64,000 nt of DNA from Verrucomicrobiota bacterium (GTDB lineage Bacteria > Verrucomicrobiota > Verrucomicrobiia > Limisphaerales > PALSA-1396), in NCBI GenBank assembly GCA_016200005.1, contig JACQFP010000053.1, forward strand, positions 124,001-188,000, given 5' to 3'. Shown one piece after another: positions 59,856-64,000 of this stretch (its first letter is position 1; each line of letters opens with the position of its first letter). The translations under genes and the position numbers were made by a program. The notes beneath the pieces were generated by a model, which ran no database searches, was not told the origin of the DNA, and saw only the letters and a list, made by a program, of their open reading frames with translations.

Positions 59856-59884
59856 CACATGATCCTCTAAACGAAAGGAACAAA

Positions 59885-60520
59885 ATGAACATCAAACCGG
59901 TGAACACAAAATCTGTTATTGCAACGGGAGTGCTGCTGAGCATTTTCGCTGTCCAGTCCAACCTTCGCGCCGAAGACTTCGCGCCGGACAAAGAGGGATT
60001 CATTCGGGACTGGCTGATGCTGGCGCCCATCCAGTTGGCGTCAGATGCCGAAGGCGGGGCGGCCATCGAAAAGAATCAGATTCCCGACGAAGGACAAGTG
60101 AAGCCCAAAGCGGGAGACAAAGTGACCGTGAGCGGCAAGGAATTGACCTGGAAGAAAGTCAAAGCCAGCGATTACACTCTGGACCTCAACGCGATTCTCA
60201 AGGAGCAGACGGAGAAGACGGTCGGCTACGCTGTTTGTTACGTTCGAACGGAAGAAGAGCGGAAGGATTTGCAGTTGAAGATGGGCAGCAACGACCAGGG
60301 AAAAGTCTATCTCAACGGGAAGCTCCTTCTAAAAACCTCCGAGCCGCGCCCGCTGCAACAGGACGAGGACGTCGCCCGCAACCTTACGCTGAACAAAGGT
60401 GTGAACGTGGTGGTTTTCAAAATCTTCAACGAAGGCGGAAGTGATTGGCAGGGCTGTCTGCGTTTCACTGACGCGAAAGGCAAGGCCGTCACGGACATCG
60501 TCATCCGGCTGGAGCCGTAA
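59885..60520 (+). CDS. Secreted galactose-binding-like domain protein
   Basis: 211 residues with a signal peptide (KSVIATGVLLSIFAVQSNLRA). The mature part resembles the beta-sandwich often seen beside sugar esterases and glycosidases: FIRDWLMLAPIQLA, YAVCYVRTEEE, LKMGSNDQGKVYLNGKLLL, NLTLNKGVNVVVFKIFNEGG, WQGCLRF. It may bind a carbohydrate or act as a stand-alone binding protein. A GAAAGGA ribosome site lies shortly before the ATG. No transmembrane part, so probably secreted or periplasmic. Confidence 0.72.
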   Translation: MNIKPVNTKSVIATGVLLSIFAVQSNLRAEDFAPDKEGFIRDWLMLAPIQLASDAEGGAAIEKNQIPDEGQVKPKAGDKVTVSGKELTWKKVKASDYTLDLNAILKEQTEKTVGYAVCYVRTEEERKDLQLKMGSNDQGKVYLNGKLLLKTSEPRPLQQDEDVARNLTLNKGVNVVVFKIFNEGGSDWQGCLRFTDAKGKAVTDIVIRLEP

Positions 60521-60601
60521 AGCAGGTCGAGATTTTGTCAGCGGCGAATGGCCGCTGGCAAATGAGCGGTGAAGACGTTGATTTGCGGGTGGGCGTGAGG
60601 A

Positions 60602-62217
60602 CTAGTTTGATTTGTTCGTGTTCCCGTTCTTCGGCGCGGGAAGGCCGTATCGTAATCGAGAATTCTCCTCCGCGCTTGATCCTCGCGGCGATGCCGGCGG
60701 ACGTAGGGTTGCCATGCGCTCTTCATCGGCCTTGTTTTCTGCCGCCGTTGCAGGCTGCGGCCAGACCCAATCGCGACCAAGTTGCCAGGCTCGCGATTTG
60801 GAATCACCCGGCAATCTTGGATCGCCGCCATCGTCGTTACCATCCTCGCCGATTGAGTAGAGCAAGAATGTTCCGTCCGCGTTGAGCCGATAACGCAAGG
60901 GCTGGCCGTCCACGGGGTCGAGCGGAACGGTGGAAATAAACTCCGGCACGAGCGCGATTAAGTCCGGCGGATAAGTTCCGCGGCGCATTTGATACCGCTT
61001 CAACGCAATGGCCGTCACCGCCAATCGCTGTTCAGCTTCGACAGTCAGAACTCTTTGAAGAGACTTGGCGGTTGCCCGCGCCCCGCCAGCAAAGATTCGA
61101 CGCATGTCCATATCATCAACATCCATCTTGTGTCCCAACTCTTCTTTCCACGCCGGATCGAGTTTCGCCAACGCGCTTTTTTGTTGTTGAAGCGCCGGGT
61201 AAAACGAGTGGTTTGTTTGGACAAGGCGGACGGCGTTCAGTTGCGCTTGATAAATCTTGAGTGCGTGCAACTCGTCCGTGAAGGACCAAGAGAAACGCCA
61301 CATCGTCAATTCAGCCGTAGTTTTTGCGAGGGATTGAAACCAATCCAAACCTTTCGCCCGGGAATAGACCAAACCACTTCTGAAATTACGATACGCCGCG
61401 CTTGATTTTTTTAGATCAGCAATAGTCATTTCTGCCATCGCACGCTCCATCAACATCGCGCTTTCTTCGGCACGAATGAATTCCAAGTCTGACCAACCAC
61501 GCCCCAATGCAGTGAGTTGCTTATCGGTGACTTTGGGTGACTGCAATAGCTCCCAGTTGGCGCTCCAGGCAATGTGCGCGATCGCAACCCGCACGAGTTG
61601 GGAATCAGGATTGGCTCGTCTCGCAAGCCTTTTACGAGAGCAAGCATGGCGAGTACGTTGGTCGTAGCTGATGCGACCTCGTCGCGATGTAAATCGCAAG
61701 TTGTAGCAGCGGACAAACGTTTCGCGGACTTTCTCATCGGCGCAAGATGAGGCAAAGGAAGAGATCCACCTTTTTTGTAATCAAGTTGAAAATCAAATGC
61801 AGGACGATCAATAATTTGCTGGAGCAATTGCAGCGCCTCGTTTTCGTTGGCGAGCGCGGCTTCAACTTCCTCCCACGAATTTGTGTTCTCCGTGCTCCGG
61901 ATATTCGGTTGCATCCAGCCAATCATTGCCTTACCCGGTGCGACCATGCGCATGGCGGGCGGAGGATTGCGATCCAACAAGTCCTGATTGGTATTCAGAA
62001 GCGATGCGGCCTGCTGAAAAATGGGGGCGCTGTTTTGTTCTGGTCGTACAGGTGGTGGAACAAGTTGCGACATCTCTAGCGGCTCGCCGTTGGCCTTAAG
62101 TTCAGCGACATAGATATTAACAGCGACGCGCAAATGTCGGTGGTAAAGATAGGGAATGAGAACCGCCACGCCCAACACCACGACAATGGCGCATAAGATT
62201 TTGCGGCGCTGGCTCAT
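60602..62217 (-). pseudogene. Membrane-anchored protein, single-base frameshift
   Basis: Two minus-strand frames join into one product. The first (from 62217) has an N-terminal anchor (KILCAIVVVLGVAVLIPYLYH) and runs to ...VLAMLALVKGLRDEP; the second continues NPDSQLVRVAIAHIAWSANW and ends with a segment typical of Verrucomicrobiota/Planctomycetota proteins (YPPDLIALVPEFISTVPLDPVDGQPLRYR ... LYSIGEDGNDDGGD). Continuity returns if one A is added near 61611-61618 (GAGCCAATCC to GAGCCAAATCC). Total about 537 residues. Either a real inactivation or a base-calling error. Overlaps the glycosylase stop by 4 bp. Confidence 0.72.
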
Positions 62218-63122
62218 GCTTTCAAGAAGAACCCTCGCTGCTTTTCACTGATCGGCGCGCCGAGTTTTTCGAGGACTTGCAGCATATCTTCCCAGACTTT
62301 GCGCTTTTCACTCAATGCCTGGTTGCGCAACAGGTAAGCCGGATGATACGTCGGCATGAGCGGCGTGCCGCGATACGTCTGCCATTGGCCGCGAAGTTTC
62401 GTGATGCCGACAGTTTTGCCAAGCAGTCCTTCAATGGCGGTTCCGCCCAGCGCGACAATCACTCTGGGCCGGATCAAATCAATCTGCTCGTGCAGATACG
62501 AAATGCAGGTCTGCATTTCTTCCGGCGTCGGCTTGCGATTGCCGGCGCTTTGGCCGGGCGTGTCAGGACGGCATTTCAGAATGTTGCCGATATAGACCTC
62601 GCTCCGCCGCAACCCCATCGTCTCAATGATCTTTGTGAGCAACTGACCCGCCTTGCCGACAAACGGTTCGCCTTGCTCATCTTCGTCCGCGCCGGGCGCT
62701 TCACCGACGAACATCAGCGGCGAATTGATGTCACCGACGCCGAAGACCACGGTCTTCCGCGAAGCAGCGAGATGCGGACATTTCACGCAGACCATCGCAC
62801 GCTGGCGCAACTCGGCGAACGCGGCGGCCTTCTCGGCCGGCGATTTCGGATTTGCGATTTGCGATTGAGAATCGCTGGACAATTCGAGCGACAGTTCGGC
62901 GGCGGACGGTGCGGACTTGGGAAGTTCCGGCTGCCGCTGGCCGGCTTCTGACCGCGCGGGTTCGGTTGAGGATGCTACGCGGGCCGGCGCGGGTTTTGGT
63001 GGCGGCTGCGACAAGGCGCGCAGCGTTTCTGGTGACACGGGGACGTGGCGGACGCCGCGCGATTTCAGTTCCTCCAGATGTTGAATCGTGGCGTCGAGAA
63101 GTTGATCGTAGTCGCTGGACAC
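62214..63122 (-). CDS. Uracil-DNA glycosylase, [4Fe-4S] type (family 4/5-like)
   Basis: 302 residues. A Pro/Ala-rich N-terminal extension (about 1-95) precedes the domain. Landmarks: CVKCPH near 110 and later Cys residues for the iron-sulfur cluster, FVGEAPGADEDEQGEPFVG near 139 (the GEAPG-x-x-E motif), YIGNILKCRPD, VALGGTAIEGLL, and MPTYHPAYLLRN near the end. Removes uracil from DNA in base-excision repair. A 7-bp repeat (62842-62869) is translated within the linker as S-Q-S-Q-I-A-N-P-K. The gene is first in an apparent two-gene operon with the frameshifted membrane protein. Confidence 0.9.
   Translation of the reverse strand: MSSDYDQLLDATIQHLEELKSRGVRHVPVSPETLRALSQPPPKPAPARVASSTEPARSEAGQRQPELPKSAPSAAELSLELSSDSQSQIANPKSPAEKAAAFAELRQRAMVCVKCPHLAASRKTVVFGVGDINSPLMFVGEAPGADEDEQGEPFVGKAGQLLTKIIETMGLRRSEVYIGNILKCRPDTPGQSAGNRKPTPEEMQTCISYLHEQIDLIRPRVIVALGGTAIEGLLGKTVGITKLRGQWQTYRGTPLMPTYHPAYLLRNQALSEKRKVWEDMLQVLEKLGAPISEKQRGFFLKA
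62842..62869 (-). repeat. Degenerate heptanucleotide repeat inside the glycosylase gene
   Basis: GATTTCG, GATTTGC, GATTTGC, GATTGAG in succession; the minus strand gives GCAAATC/CGAAATC heptads related to the AAATCCG repeat at 5860. Confidence 0.85.
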
Positions 63123-63179
63123 AACTGCATCTTAGCGCGAGCAAGAAAGTGCGCACGAAAAATTTTGCCGGCCACGCGC

Positions 63180-64000
<821 letters not shown>

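Overview
The window reads as a chromosomal segment of a heterotrophic Verrucomicrobiota bacterium, probably from the Pedosphaera/Limisphaera side of the phylum. This is inferred from content, not from a marker gene: DUF1501 and DUF6807 proteins, a PEP-CTERM protein, a MoxR/DUF58/BatA/DUF4159/DUF4175-type cluster, large modular secreted proteins, and abundant 7-bp tandem repeats and REP-like palindromes. Base composition is moderately G+C rich, genes are tightly packed, and many neighbours overlap by 4 bp.

Layout. 1-6.2 kb: sugar and small-molecule catabolism (end of a GH88 hydrolase, DUF6807 protein, HIBADH-type dehydrogenase, MFS transporter, aldo/keto reductase, Old Yellow Enzyme relative). 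6.2-9.8 kb: lipoprotein, secreted purple-acid-phosphatase-like enzyme, initiator tRNA-Met. 10-15 kb: a four-module secreted protein followed by a large secreted helical protein. 15-17.3 kb: small island of unknown genes ending in a methyltransferase stub and bounded by an inverted repeat. 17.3-19.6 kb: GH130-like glycosidase/phosphorylase and MFS permease. 19.6-25.8 kb: defence and toxin-antitoxin zone with a type IIG restriction-modification enzyme, several antitoxin-like genes beside truncated toxin tails, and a HigBA-like pair between direct repeats. 26-28.6 kb: a secreted protein that fuses one module of the 10 kb protein to the helical domain of the 13 kb protein.

28.6-46.3 kb, minus strand: an eight-to-nine gene cluster (TPR/gluzincin protein, two DUF4159 proteins, MoxR ATPase, DUF58, BatA-like VWA protein, long coiled-coil DUF4175-like protein, membrane VWA/GATase-like protein, caspase-fold protein). 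It is interrupted by a plus-strand PIN toxin module with two related antitoxins. 46.5-54 kb: beta-propeller and SUMF1-fold proteins, an AlgI-type O-acetyltransferase with a GDSL/SGNH partner, an O-antigen-ligase-like polymerase, and a PEP-CTERM protein. These point to exopolysaccharide decoration and surface export. 54-64 kb: secreted M64 peptidase, beta-helix protein, alanine-rich secreted protein, a decayed Gfo/Idh/MocA remnant, a frameshifted membrane protein gene, a type 4/5-like uracil-DNA glycosylase and part of a DUF1501 protein.

Most interesting points: (1) the GNFW-module/helical-domain protein set around a GH130 gene, which may be an undescribed glycan-use system; (2) a shared C-terminal tail ending near F-Y-R in five secreted proteins; (3) heptanucleotide repeats and REP palindromes that sit in frame inside genes and are translated; (4) the toxin-antitoxin/restriction remnant array.
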